64,000 nt of DNA from Candidatus Gastranaerophilales bacterium (lineage in GTDB: Bacteria; Cyanobacteriota; Vampirovibrionia; Gastranaerophilales; Gastranaerophilaceae): contig CAAHDT010000014.1 in NCBI GenBank assembly GCA_900770525.1, positions 13,841 to 77,840 on the forward strand. Direction: 5' to 3'. The position numbers and the translations under genes are program-made. Below, piece by piece: positions 53,948 through 61,852 of this stretch. The notes beneath the pieces were generated by a model. That model did no database searches, was not told the origin of the DNA, and worked only from the letters and a program-made list of their open reading frames with translations. The stretch's first letter is position 1; the number at the start of each line of letters is the position of its first letter.

Positions 53948-55141
53948 TTAGTGGCACTTTTTCTTTCCAGAAAAGCTCAGGTCATTACACTTCATGTATT
54001 CCATATTCTCCATTTGCAAAGCCCAAGCGGTACAAGTCCTACCGTTTTGGTCGGAAGCAAGAGTTTTATTCTTCACATCACACGCTCTTGCAAACTCCGT
54101 TTGAGTTCCTCCTGATGGAACAAAACCTTTTTTAGAATTTATATCAAAATGGAATCTTGTAACTCCGGTAATTTTTTTACGTTCATTCGGCAATACAACC
54201 CAAAAATCTCCCATTCTTCCTGCCGAATTCGGAGCTGAAATCCACCCCATAAAAAGAAGAAAACCATCCGGTGTGACAATTGTCATAGGAACCTCTCCGC
54301 TAGTGCCACTACCATCCGTTTTAATACTCATAGCCTCTCCGAATTTTCTTCCATCCAGAGAGTAGTCTCCTTCGTAATTCAATGTCACATCTTTTGTAAC
54401 TTTAAAATACGGTAAGAGATATGACATAAATTTTTCTCTACCACTATGATCTAAAATTGTAGCCCCATCTTCATTTGTTGTCCCTGTATTTGTCTGAGCC
54501 AAATCCCAATTTATTGCATCTCCATTTTCAGCTATAGCCATATTCCATGCATTTTGCATCTGAGAGTATATTTTCTTTAAATTTGTGACTCTAGCTTTCT
54601 CTTTATTGGATGCCATAAGTGTAGGCAATGTCATTGCTGCAACAATTCCGATTATGCCTAGAGTGATTAGAACCTCTGCTAGGGTAAAAGCTGCTTTACG
54701 ACCGTCTACAAAGTTAGCTACGTGCGTAGCACCTTCTGCTAATGTGAAGGCTGAGCGTTTTTGCTTGTCTATACGCCCTCGTATTAAACAGTCACTGTAG
54801 GGTGCGCACACTTGCGCACCGAAAATACTTGCCACTGGTGAAGTTACACCATTTGGCTTTTGTAATTGCTTGATAGGGGCTGAATTAGAGGTCAACTCCT
54901 CACCCCAGCCCCTCTGCTCTGCAAGCAGGGGCACACAACTCGTTCCTCGTTGCTTTCCTTTGTTTCCCGCTGGTAGAGGAAGTTTTTGACTGTTACTCAT
55001 TTCTGCCTGACGGTGGCTAGATGCTGAAATAAATTCAGCATGACAATATAGTGTTTTTTGACATTGCTTTATTTTGTCACTGCGTATTAAACCGAAATTT
55101 TCAGAATGAAAGTCAAATTTAGCACTATGTTTCTTTTTCAT
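53948..55141 (-). CDS. Type IV prepilin-like protein 2 with an in-frame insertion upstream of its pilin signal
   Basis: The ATG at 55141 has GGAAGGA 6 nt upstream, so translation should begin there, with M-K-K-K-H-S-A as in prepilin 3 (M-K-Q-K-H-S-A). But the real pilin signal A-F-T-L-A-E-V-L-I-T-L-G-I-I-G comes only at residue about 151. The roughly 120-145 residues between read through repeat-like DNA, including a hairpin at 55022-55040, the 25-nt repeat at 54797-54821 and a partial second signal S-A-F-T-L-A-E at about 130-136. From about 152 the mature domain is normal and ends in C-T-A-W-A-L-x-x-E-N-M-E-Y-M-K-C-x-D-L-S-F-S-G-K, matching prepilin 1. It may still be processed at the inner signal, or may be inactive. 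Confidence 0.75.
   Translation of the reverse strand: MKKKHSAKFDFHSENFGLIRSDKIKQCQKTLYCHAEFISASSHRQAEMSNSQKLPLPAGNKGKQRGTSCVPLLAEQRGWGEELTSNSAPIKQLQKPNGVTSPVASIFGAQVCAPYSDCLIRGRIDKQKRSAFTLAEGATHVANFVDGRKAAFTLAEVLITLGIIGIVAAMTLPTLMASNKEKARVTNLKKIYSQMQNAWNMAIAENGDAINWDLAQTNTGTTNEDGATILDHSGREKFMSYLLPYFKVTKDVTLNYEGDYSLDGRKFGEAMSIKTDGSGTSGEVPMTIVTPDGFLLFMGWISAPNSAGRMGDFWVVLPNERKKITGVTRFHFDINSKKGFVPSGGTQTEFARACDVKNKTLASDQNGRTCTAWALQMENMEYMKCNDLSFSGKKKCH
54797..54821. repeat. 25-nt palindromic repeat, copy 1
   Basis: An 8-bp inverted repeat, GGTGCGCA-CACT-TGCGCACC (54801-54820), preceded by GTAG and followed by G. The same 25 bases occur at 62898-62922. Both copies lie at the 5' ends of prepilin genes. 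Confidence 0.85.
55022..55040. repeat. Palindromic repeat hairpin inside prepilin 2
   Basis: TGCTGAA (55022-55028) and TTCAGCA (55034-55040) flank ATAAA. Read on the coding strand it gives C-H-A-E-F-I-S-A-S, a translation I recognise from dispersed intergenic repeats in several bacterial phyla. Here it sits in frame in the expanded N-terminus of prepilin 2. Confidence 0.65.
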
Positions 55142-55161
55142 CTATTATCCTTCCGTAATAT

Positions 55162-55204
55162 GAAATATATTTCAATAACATGAATTATACTGTGTATAAT
55201 TCAT
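55162..55204. promoter_or_regulatory. Palindromic operator and divergent promoters between prepilin 2 and XRE gene
   Basis: ATGAATTATAC (55180-55190) and GTATAATTCAT (55194-55204) are perfect 11-nt arms around TGT. Each arm contains a TATAAT -10 box, one per strand, so a dimeric repressor here would block both promoters. A second palindrome, GAAATA-TATTTC, is at 55162-55173. Confidence 0.7.
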
Positions 55205-55229
55205 TTGTCAAATTTTGTACAATATATTT

Positions 55230-55460
55230 ATGGAAGATAGATTAATTTTAGACGAAATTTCTGACAATATTAGAATTGCTCGGTTACAAAAAAGACTTTC
55301 TCAAGAAAAATTAGCTGAAATGATTGATATTTCAACTAAATATCTTAATATGATAGAAAATAGAAAAGCTAACCCGACTATTGTAATAGTTGTTAAAATT
55401 TGTATAGCCTTAAATATTCCACTTAATCTGATTTATCCGCAATTGCCTAAAATTGATTAA
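55230..55460 (+). CDS. XRE-family DNA-binding regulator, divergent to prepilin 2
   Basis: ATG 55230 is taken as start; the open frame reaches a TTG five codons earlier. The 76-residue protein is one Cro/C1-type domain: I-R-I-A-R-L-Q-K-R-L-S-Q-E-K-L-A-E-M-I-D-I-S, then S-T-K-Y-L-N-M-I-E-N-R-K-A-N-P as recognition helix and turn. There is no sensor domain. It differs in sequence from the XRE protein at 38329, but both stand back-to-back with a prepilin. The palindrome at 55180-55204 is its likely operator. Confidence 0.88.
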   Translation: MEDRLILDEISDNIRIARLQKRLSQEKLAEMIDISTKYLNMIENRKANPTIVIVVKICIALNIPLNLIYPQLPKID

Positions 55461-55461
55461 A

Positions 55462-57555
55462 TTAAACTTCAAATTTTGGAATAATTACTTCTGCTCCTTT
55501 ATATAAAAATTCATTATTATACCATTTCTTTATTTTACCGGTATAATTTTGCACGGCACCCGGATTTGCTGCTTCAAATTGTTTTTTTGCCTTTTTTATA
55601 TTCTCTTTTGTAAGCTCAATTCCCTGAGCTTTTAGCTCGCGTTTTAAAATCGCAACATAGCCTTCACCTTTTTGAACTATGATTTTTTTGACATTATCAT
55701 TTCCATCATTGTCAGGAGTTATTTCGCCAGTTGGTGCAATCCCGTTAGGAGGTACAGTTCCTGTAGTTGAGGCAGCGCCCCCTTGGTGTGTGTTTTCTAA
55801 TTTTGCACAACTCATTGATTTTGCAGCTTTTTTGAAATCCTCAATTGGCATTTTAATGTCAGTATCCGGATTCCAAGGGTTAGAAAGGATTACTTCGTTA
55901 TCTGTAACCTTCCTGATTGTAAAAGCATGACCGGCTCCTTTTATAACCGAGCCGTTAATTTCTTGACTTGAAACATAAAAACTTGCAGTTGCTGCATAAT
56001 CATCTATTTTACCGTCTTTTGAATCTTGTTTTAGATTTTCCAGTAATTCATCAATATTCGCATTTATACTATTTGCGGCAACAGTAATAGCTTTTTCATT
56101 ATTGTCGGTTATATCTCCATTGTCGTCAGTGACATGCATTTGCAAATTTGAATCAATATAACATGTTGGTGGTTTTTTACTTGGTTTATAAACTTCTGAT
56201 TTTATTCCGGTTAATATATACACTGCTTCTGCTGTAGTTCCTCCACTTAAGTAATCATCTTCAAGTGAGGAAATTCCAAGTCCAGCTATATATTGTGTTT
56301 GGTTTGGGTTAATTTTATTGTCTTGAATTGTTTTTGCAACATCTTTTCGATATTTTTCATAGGCAACTTCAAGTAATAATACATCTTTATCTCCTGCGGA
56401 ATAATCTTTCCCCGCACGTTTTGCCGCTTCATTTAGTTCTGCTTCTGTAATAGTATACACACTTTGAATATGAACTTTATCTTCCGCAAGTTTCCCTATT
56501 TTGGCATCTCCGGTACCATTTATAAGGGCTGTGCGTGCATTTTGAGCTCCAGGGAGCGAAACAGTATATACCTTTTCTCCGTTTGAATTTGTCGCAACCT
56601 TAACATTTTTTTGTAAGAGTTTTTGTCCGGATTCTGTTTGACTTAAAGAATTTATTGCAGACAAAAGATAGCAATCACCCTTACCTATCTGATATGCGGT
56701 ATCAAAAACTCCGTCTACTTTCGAAAAATCTTTTTGTACAACTATTTTATTATCTTTATCTAATATTTTTCTCCCGATAAGGACTCCATTTTCATCAAAT
56801 TCATTTTCAATCGTATTTTTTATAGTTTTACCATCAGAGTCATATTCAATACGCTGACTCGGCATTCCACCCTGAATTCTGTTTTTAAGGTTTTCGCCTT
56901 CATAAACATCGTATATTCTGCCTCCTCTCTGGTAATATTCTTTTGTTCTTTTATTTAAAGTTTTTCCATCGTCTGAATATTCATCAATAGTTTCAAAAGA
57001 TTTATTTTCAGCATCTTTTCCGATTGTATGCGTTCTTGTTAATTTATTGTCTTTGTATTCAAAAGTCGTTGTTTGACTGCTTTTAAGAATGTGTTTTCCT
57101 TGTTTTTGAACAGCAGATGTTTCGGAAGAGCTTAGCTTTCCTGATTCATTAAACTTTCTTTTAGTTGTAACTGTTTTTCTTGCAGTTTTTTGAACAGTTT
57201 TATTTTCTAAAAGATTACCATTTTTGTCGTAGGAGTATGTTGTTGTTGATAAAGATATAAATTTTCCATCTTTATTGGTAACAACGGTAGATATTTTGGC
57301 AAGCTTTCCATTTTTGCCGAATGTCTGGACAGTAGCAATAGTGTTGCCTTTATTATCTATTTTGGTTGATGTTTGGGACTTAGAATTATTTGTAGAAGCT
57401 GCTTGTTGCTGAGTTGCATCAGGTCTTTGAGTGCTACCATTTAACAAATTCCCGAGTTCAGCCCTATCAACACTAACAGCTTCGACCTTCAAACCTTGAA
57501 TATTTAAGTTTTGTATTTGCCTAATCAATTCACCATTATTGACTTTATCGCCCAT
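55462..57555 (-). CDS. Calpain-like (C2) cysteine protease with YD-type repeats and LysM-like tail
   Basis: The 697-residue protein has three parts. Residues about 70-280 are short beta repeats (Y-x-x-D-G-K-x-x and similar) as in YwqK/RHS-like proteins. Residues about 285-580 form a calpain-type protease with G-K-G-D-C-Y-L-L-S-A (Cys295), G-H-A-F-T-I (His543) and S-N-P-W-N (Asn559), the C-H-N triad order of family C2. Residues about 622-697 are a LysM-like domain with a helical insert, similar to one in the protein at 1574-3004. There is no signal peptide. It is probably secreted or surface-bound and might act on host or bacterial proteins. It stands 1 nt from the convergent XRE gene end. Confidence 0.75.
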   Translation of the reverse strand: MGDKVNNGELIRQIQNLNIQGLKVEAVSVDRAELGNLLNGSTQRPDATQQQAASTNNSKSQTSTKIDNKGNTIATVQTFGKNGKLAKISTVVTNKDGKFISLSTTTYSYDKNGNLLENKTVQKTARKTVTTKRKFNESGKLSSSETSAVQKQGKHILKSSQTTTFEYKDNKLTRTHTIGKDAENKSFETIDEYSDDGKTLNKRTKEYYQRGGRIYDVYEGENLKNRIQGGMPSQRIEYDSDGKTIKNTIENEFDENGVLIGRKILDKDNKIVVQKDFSKVDGVFDTAYQIGKGDCYLLSAINSLSQTESGQKLLQKNVKVATNSNGEKVYTVSLPGAQNARTALINGTGDAKIGKLAEDKVHIQSVYTITEAELNEAAKRAGKDYSAGDKDVLLLEVAYEKYRKDVAKTIQDNKINPNQTQYIAGLGISSLEDDYLSGGTTAEAVYILTGIKSEVYKPSKKPPTCYIDSNLQMHVTDDNGDITDNNEKAITVAANSINANIDELLENLKQDSKDGKIDDYAATASFYVSSQEINGSVIKGAGHAFTIRKVTDNEVILSNPWNPDTDIKMPIEDFKKAAKSMSCAKLENTHQGGAASTTGTVPPNGIAPTGEITPDNDGNDNVKKIIVQKGEGYVAILKRELKAQGIELTKENIKKAKKQFEAANPGAVQNYTGKIKKWYNNEFLYKGAEVIIPKFEV

Positions 57556-57800
57556 AAATAAGTTCCTATCATCCTACATACATATTCAATGTCGGTATAA
57601 TAATTATCTTTCTTGAACTTTTTGATAAATAATGTTACAAAATGTTATATTTCAAAGTAGCTAAAAAATTTAAAAACAAATTTTCTAAATATTTTACAAT
57701 TCTTGTCATGCAATTCATCTTTTATATATCTGAAAAAAACTTTTTCATTGATACATTGTCAATAAAATTGTCTTTTCACGACATTGCATGACTTACTTTA

Positions 57801-58577
57801 CTATTTATTAATATTTTTACTTGCAAGTTTTTCAGCATGCTTTGCCCTTGCATCTTTCAAGACCTGTGCGAGCTTTACATTTAAAACTTGTAACTTATCA
57901 TCATATTGAAAATCTTCGAAATTGTATTTTTTGCTTATTTGCATATGTTCGCTTTTTTCAATCTGCCTATCGAGCTCGTATTGCCCTTGTTGTAAATTTT
58001 TGTTCGAAAGTATTGTGTAACGAATGTTCTGCAATAGATTAATTTGTTTTTCTAAAGGCTTTTTACCTAAAAATTTGTCTAACACCTCTGGAGACAAAGA
58101 ATTTGTGCTAATTATATGTTTTGTCATAAAAGCATCAAATGCTTTAGTGTTTTGCTTTTTATTAATCAATGAAATTCCACGAGTAAAAAACTTTGGATTA
58201 TACAAATCGTTGAAAATCTTTTGAGTTTGCTGTAAAAATGTTCGTTCTGTCTTTTGCTCAATAGTATTATGCAAAAGATCCTGCTTAATTCCAAGCAAAT
58301 ACCCCCTTAGCACCTTTCCTACAGTCATGTTATGCGAAGCGAATGGCTTCATTAAGTCCATTGTATTTTCTAATTCCAAACGAATTCTTTTCTTTCCTAT
58401 TACATGACGAAGAACTCTTGTAAATGTTGAAGCTTTTACTTCTCTGTCCTTAAATTCGGGGAGCAGTTGTTTGTAAAACTCAATATTACATGCTCTTGCC
58501 TTTTGCAACTTCTCGGAAGCTGTTCCTTTTATCATTGATTGGGGTAAAACTGTTGTAAATGTATCTATTTTTATCAT
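57801..58577 (-). CDS. Helical basic protein of unknown function
   Basis: A 258-residue, Lys-rich, mostly alpha-helical protein with no signal peptide or membrane segment. It has no motif that I recognise. The 245 nt between it and the calpain-like gene are AT-rich with no gene. It may be a cytoplasmic or secreted effector-type protein of this lineage; unproven. Confidence 0.55.
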   Translation of the reverse strand: MIKIDTFTTVLPQSMIKGTASEKLQKARACNIEFYKQLLPEFKDREVKASTFTRVLRHVIGKKRIRLELENTMDLMKPFASHNMTVGKVLRGYLLGIKQDLLHNTIEQKTERTFLQQTQKIFNDLYNPKFFTRGISLINKKQNTKAFDAFMTKHIISTNSLSPEVLDKFLGKKPLEKQINLLQNIRYTILSNKNLQQGQYELDRQIEKSEHMQISKKYNFEDFQYDDKLQVLNVKLAQVLKDARAKHAEKLASKNINK

Positions 58578-58662
58578 ATTTTTATTAAACCTCGTAAATA
58601 ATATAACTTGCTAGTTGCATTAACAAAAATTTACGTTTTAATAATCCTAGTATCAAAGAACT

Positions 58663-58687
58663 AAAAAAAAGAGCCTATAACAGGCTC
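58663..58687 (-). terminator. Orphan minus-strand terminator
   Basis: AGGCTC (58682-58687) and GAGCCT (58671-58676) pair around ATAAC. Read on the minus strand, the stem is followed by eight Ts (58663-58670). No minus-strand gene ends nearby, so it may end an unannotated small RNA. Confidence 0.7.
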
Positions 58688-58758
58688 ATTGGAATTAAGA
58701 ATAGCTGGAAGTATGAAAAAGATTATTTATATTAAAACAATTAAGTGTACAAAATACA

Positions 58759-58859
58759 ATTACCCAGTCGGCTATATTCGCTTAAATATCACTTTTCATT
58801 AAAAAAGCATTTTTTAAAGATTAAAAAATATATATTACCCAGTTGTCTATATTTCTTAA
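58759..58859. repeat. Imperfect direct repeats
   Basis: ATTACCCAGTCGGCTATATT... (58759-58785) and ATTACCCAGTTGTCTATATT... (58834-58859) match at most positions and are 75 nt apart. They may be protein-binding sites or stems of a small RNA on the minus strand. Confidence 0.6.
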
Positions 58860-58966
58860 CGAATAAAAAATATTTAAAACCGCCGAATAAGTGTATTTTA
58901 GGCACTTTATGGAAAATCCAGTATTTATAATACATTTAGGTACTTCACAAAACTTTATAATAGGGG

Positions 58967-58995
58967 TTGACAAAAGAATTTTTATAATGTATATT
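58967..58995 (+). promoter_or_regulatory. Sigma-70-type promoter of the 59053 gene
   Basis: TTGACA (58967-58972), a 17-nt spacer and TATATT (58990-58995), about 58 nt before the ATG. Confidence 0.7.
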
Positions 58996-59052
58996 GAAAG
59001 TGTTAGATGAAGTGTTAAACAAACACTTAATAAAAACTCCAGAGAGGAGAAG

Positions 59053-59334
59053 ATGAAAATGATAACAATTAATCCAGTAAAATTTAACAGCACAAAAAAA
59101 TATGTATCTTTCGGTGACGGAAGCAATATGAATAATACAACACAAAGTATGGCTATTTTGGCTTTGCAAAACCCAACAGCTCGCCGTGAGTTTGAAGGTA
59201 ACTTAAACAACGCATTGCCATCAAATCCATTCGTTTCAACAATAAAGAAAATCGCAAGAACTTATAAATATGTAGTATCTTCAGGATCTAATCCTAACAA
59301 AGAACCCGATCAACACATTTCATTCCTCGGTTAA
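59053..59334 (+). CDS. Small lineage-type protein with F-G motif in N-terminal leader
   Basis: A 93-residue protein after GAGGAG. The N-terminus I-T-I-N-P-V-K-F-N-S-T-K-K-Y-V-S-F-G-D-G belongs to the I/V-x-F-x-G class of leaders seen in other unknown genes here. A polar Asn/Thr-rich body follows, ending H-I-S-F-L-G. No known family. It has its own consensus promoter, suggesting good expression. Confidence 0.6.
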   Translation: MKMITINPVKFNSTKKYVSFGDGSNMNNTTQSMAILALQNPTARREFEGNLNNALPSNPFVSTIKKIARTYKYVVSSGSNPNKEPDQHISFLG

Positions 59335-59439
59335 TATGGTTCTTTAACGAGGATAAAACCTCAACAGATTAGATTATGTTAATATGTTATTTACCCCCAA
59401 AACATACTTTTGTAATTAATGTTACTAAGTATATCATAT

Positions 59440-59482
59440 AATTTGATTATCCTTTTCCGCGTTCGGGAAAGGATATCAAATT
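59440..59482. repeat. Long imperfect hairpin between 59053 gene and cutA
   Basis: AATTTGA-T-TATCCTTTTCC (59440-59458) pairs with GGGAAAGGATATCAAATT (59465-59482) around GCGTTC with one bulge, about 18 bp. No T-run follows, so it is not a simple terminator. It may stabilise the upstream transcript or regulate cutA. Confidence 0.55.
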
Positions 59483-59533
59483 ATTTAGAGCAATTATTGG
59501 TTATGTTATTATATTTATTAAAGGAGTGTTTTT

Positions 59534-59848
59534 ATGAGTTATATAATGGTTTATTGTACTGTAGATACGTTGGAGAATTCCAAAAGAATTGCAAAGACGT
59601 TACTTGAAACAAATCTTGCAGCTTGCATTAATATTATCCCATCCGTTTGTTCCATTTATAAATGGGAAGGTAAAATCGTTGAAGATTCTGAATACTTACT
59701 TTTAATCAAGTCTAAAAAAGAGTTGTTTGACAAGTTAAAAGAGACGATTGAAAGCACTCACCCATATACAGTTCCGGAAATAATCGGAGTCGATATAGCT
59801 TATGGTTCAGAAAAATATCTCGAATGGATAAAATCTAATACGCTTTAA
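59534..59848 (+). CDS. cutA: CutA-family protein
   Basis: A 104-residue trimeric CutA1 fold: Y-I-M-V-Y-C-T-V, A-K-T-L-L-E-T-N-L-A-A-C-I-N-I-I, S-I-Y-K-W-E-G-K-I and T-H-P-Y-T-V-P-E-I-I-G-V-D-I. All are signature positions. CutA was linked to divalent metal tolerance; its exact role remains uncertain. AAAGGAG precedes the ATG. Its 3' end overlaps the convergent gene by 14 nt. Confidence 0.95.
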   Translation: MSYIMVYCTVDTLENSKRIAKTLLETNLAACINIIPSVCSIYKWEGKIVEDSEYLLLIKSKKELFDKLKETIESTHPYTVPEIIGVDIAYGSEKYLEWIKSNTL

Positions 59849-60578
59849 GCGTTGGAGGCGTATTCTGATAACGCGCCTTATACTCGTTTAACCTTATTTT
59901 ACTCATAACCCAACGAATACGGTTTTTATAGTAATTACTTTCTTTAGTTTTGCCAAGTTCGTCATAAATTTCTTTAGCTTTCACTAAAGCCTTGCAACTA
60001 TCCTTTGGCTTGCTAAACAAGAGAAATTTTGACAATTCTGTATAAGTATATGCGAGCTGAACTTGCAAACTCTCTTTTGTTGTTGGAGGTCTTACGATTG
60101 ATTGAAATTTTTGTTTATAAAAATCGTAATCTGACAATATTTCTTTTATACAGGATTTTTTATCGTGTAAAGCTTGATATATTCCTTTTCTATCACCAAG
60201 ATTTTTATAAATTATCTCCAAATCACTAAATCTTGCAGCAGCATGAATCAGGTCTTGCTCTGCGTAATTATTTTTAATAGATTGGATTGTAAACTTTTCA
60301 GCTTCAGGATAATTACCTATTCTTAAGTGCAATTTTCCAAGTTCGTTAGTCAATATATCTGCAAGCTTATTATTTCCTCTTTCTGATAAATGCTCAATAA
60401 AATTTTCTGTTCGACTTGTAAGTTCTTGAGCTCTATTGTTTGGAATAAATATTCGCTCCAAATTGGCAAACTCTTTTTTAGCCCCAAACAAATCTTGTGG
60501 TGCTGAGTTGCAATTTCTACAAAAAGTTTTGTAGAGTTTTGAATATGTTGACATTCCACTTTGTGACAAAATCCTCAT
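59835..60578 (-). CDS. TPR-like helical protein
   Basis: The 247-residue protein has several helix pairs with TPR-like spacing: L-G-K-L-H-L-R-I-G-N-Y-P-E-A-E-K-F, D-L-E-I-I-Y-K-N-L-G-D-R-K-G and Y-T-E-L-S-K-F-L. There is a short Cys pair C-R-N-C near residue 20 and a basic C-terminus. There is no signal peptide. It is probably a protein-interaction scaffold; partners unknown. Confidence 0.55.
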   Translation of the reverse strand: MRILSQSGMSTYSKLYKTFCRNCNSAPQDLFGAKKEFANLERIFIPNNRAQELTSRTENFIEHLSERGNNKLADILTNELGKLHLRIGNYPEAEKFTIQSIKNNYAEQDLIHAAARFSDLEIIYKNLGDRKGIYQALHDKKSCIKEILSDYDFYKQKFQSIVRPPTTKESLQVQLAYTYTELSKFLLFSKPKDSCKALVKAKEIYDELGKTKESNYYKNRIRWVMSKIRLNEYKARYQNTPPTLKAY

Positions 60579-60675
60579 ATACTAAATAAGGTATTTTGAC
60601 TTAAAAAATTGCCTATTATTTTACATTTGTTAATATCTTAGCAAAATATTTTCTTTATTGTTTTTAGGCTTTGTG

Positions 60676-61608
60676 ATGAGAAGTTTAAGTATTAATTTTA
60701 CCCCATACACACAAAATTCTAAACTTATAAAGCAAGTCGAACACCCAAAACCATTTAAACATGGATTACAAATGATAACCGGAATTCATGGTGATTCCCA
60801 TGGTGGAACATCCTGTGATGGAGCACTTTATCTTAGTGATTTTTGGTCAATTTTTGATAAATCGACAATTAAATCCGTTAAACTTAAAGGTTTAGCAACC
60901 AACACAGATGCTTATCCGAATTCATATCTAAAGGCAAAAGCAAATGTACCGCTTTCAACATCAGGTGTTTACGATTGCTCTGTAATGTATTTGTACAATG
61001 AGAAGACGAAAACACACGCGCTTTACCATGCAGAGCATAAAATTGCTAAAAAAGAACTAGATAAAGTTCTCAAATTCTTAATGCCCGAAGGAATTACACA
61101 TGGGATAATTATTCCCGGAACAGCACATTGGTATAAACGGCACGGAAATAACTTGCATAACATGTTTGAAGTTATGAAAAAATATAACAAAAATGCCATC
61201 GTAAATGTTATGACAGACAGTACCCCGCTTCCTGAAATAGTCGGATATAATGGGCGTGCGTATCAAATTAAAAACAGAAGCAAATCAAATTTTCCGCAAG
61301 CAAGTTTTAAGATACAAGATTTGCAAGGATACGATACATTTTTTATTGTAAGAGATATTCGCTCACAAAAAGATGCGAATAAGCTAAAACATACTTTCCA
61401 AAATAGAGGTTACAATAAAGAAACATTAAATATTTTAAACAGAAAAGTCGATAAACATATGAATATTATTAATGATATATTAAATTGTAAATCATACGAA
61501 GAACTTGATGAGTATATGGAATGCTTAGATAGTGATAATGTGTTTGTAACTTTTTCTTTTGTTTTTCAGAAAGCGCTAAAAAAACTCCAGCGAATTTTCG
61601 ATAAATAA
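60676..61608 (+). CDS. Hypothetical protein of lineage type
   Basis: The open frame reaches a TTG at 60658, but ATG 60676 is more likely (310 residues). The N-terminus M-R-S-L-S-I-N-F-T-P-Y-T is of the S-I-x-F type seen in other unknown genes here. The middle holds G-I-H-G-D-S-H-G-G-T-S-C and H-G-I-I-I-P-G-T-A-H-W-Y-K-R-H-G-N-N, His/Asp-rich loops that could bind metal, and a helical C-terminus. I do not recognise the family. Confidence 0.55.
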   Translation: MRSLSINFTPYTQNSKLIKQVEHPKPFKHGLQMITGIHGDSHGGTSCDGALYLSDFWSIFDKSTIKSVKLKGLATNTDAYPNSYLKAKANVPLSTSGVYDCSVMYLYNEKTKTHALYHAEHKIAKKELDKVLKFLMPEGITHGIIIPGTAHWYKRHGNNLHNMFEVMKKYNKNAIVNVMTDSTPLPEIVGYNGRAYQIKNRSKSNFPQASFKIQDLQGYDTFFIVRDIRSQKDANKLKHTFQNRGYNKETLNILNRKVDKHMNIINDILNCKSYEELDEYMECLDSDNVFVTFSFVFQKALKKLQRIFDK

Positions 61609-61615
61609 AAGTTAC

Positions 61616-61644
61616 TTGCATAAACCAGTGAACAATGCTAATAT
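61616..61644 (+). promoter_or_regulatory. Sigma-70-type promoter of the zinc-ribbon gene
   Basis: TTGCAT (61616-61621), a 17-nt spacer and TAATAT (61639-61644), about 32 nt before the ATG. Confidence 0.55.
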
Positions 61645-61676
61645 ATCTCTGTAGTATTTATAAATGAGAGGTTATT

Positions 61677-61844
61677 ATGGCAAGATTAATAAGACCAACT
61701 TGGGCTATCAGATGTGTTCAATCAGGTTGCAAAACTTTATTTGAAGTTGCAAAGCTTGAAGACGGTAAACAACAAGAAGTTGTTTGTCCAAATTGCGGTG
61801 AACACTATGTTTATCCGATAACTGAAGAAGATGAAAAAGAATAG
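61677..61844 (+). CDS. Small zinc-ribbon protein
   Basis: A 55-residue gene that size filters easily miss. GAGAGG lies before the ATG at 61677. The protein has R-C-V-Q-S-G-C-K-T and, 25 residues on, V-V-C-P-N-C-G-E-H-Y, a four-cysteine zinc ribbon, with an acidic tail (E-E-D-E-K-E). Such proteins often bind nucleic acid or partner enzymes. It lies 8 nt upstream of the radical-SAM gene in the same transcript. Confidence 0.8.
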   Translation: MARLIRPTWAIRCVQSGCKTLFEVAKLEDGKQQEVVCPNCGEHYVYPITEEDEKE

Positions 61845-61852
61845 TTATATTC

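Larger units (their letters stand above)
58578..59052. other. Gene-free region with orphan terminator, direct repeats and a promoter
   Basis: 475 nt without a credible gene. It holds a minus-strand terminator at 58663-58687, two imperfect direct repeats of about 26 nt at 58759-58785 and 58834-58859, and a plus-strand promoter at 58967-58995. The antisense frame at 58821-59210 is judged a shadow of the 59053 gene. Confidence 0.5.

Noticed and set aside
53837..54135. Plus-strand open frames after glnA
   Set aside because: They are shadows of the 3' end of prepilin 2 and begin at the glnA terminator hairpin.
58821..59210. 129-residue hydrophobic minus-strand open frame
   Set aside because: It is antisense to the 59053 gene, which has a good promoter and ribosome site; the hydrophobicity comes from AT-rich DNA.
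59440..59482. Long hairpin as a terminator
   Set aside because: No T-run on either strand follows the stem.
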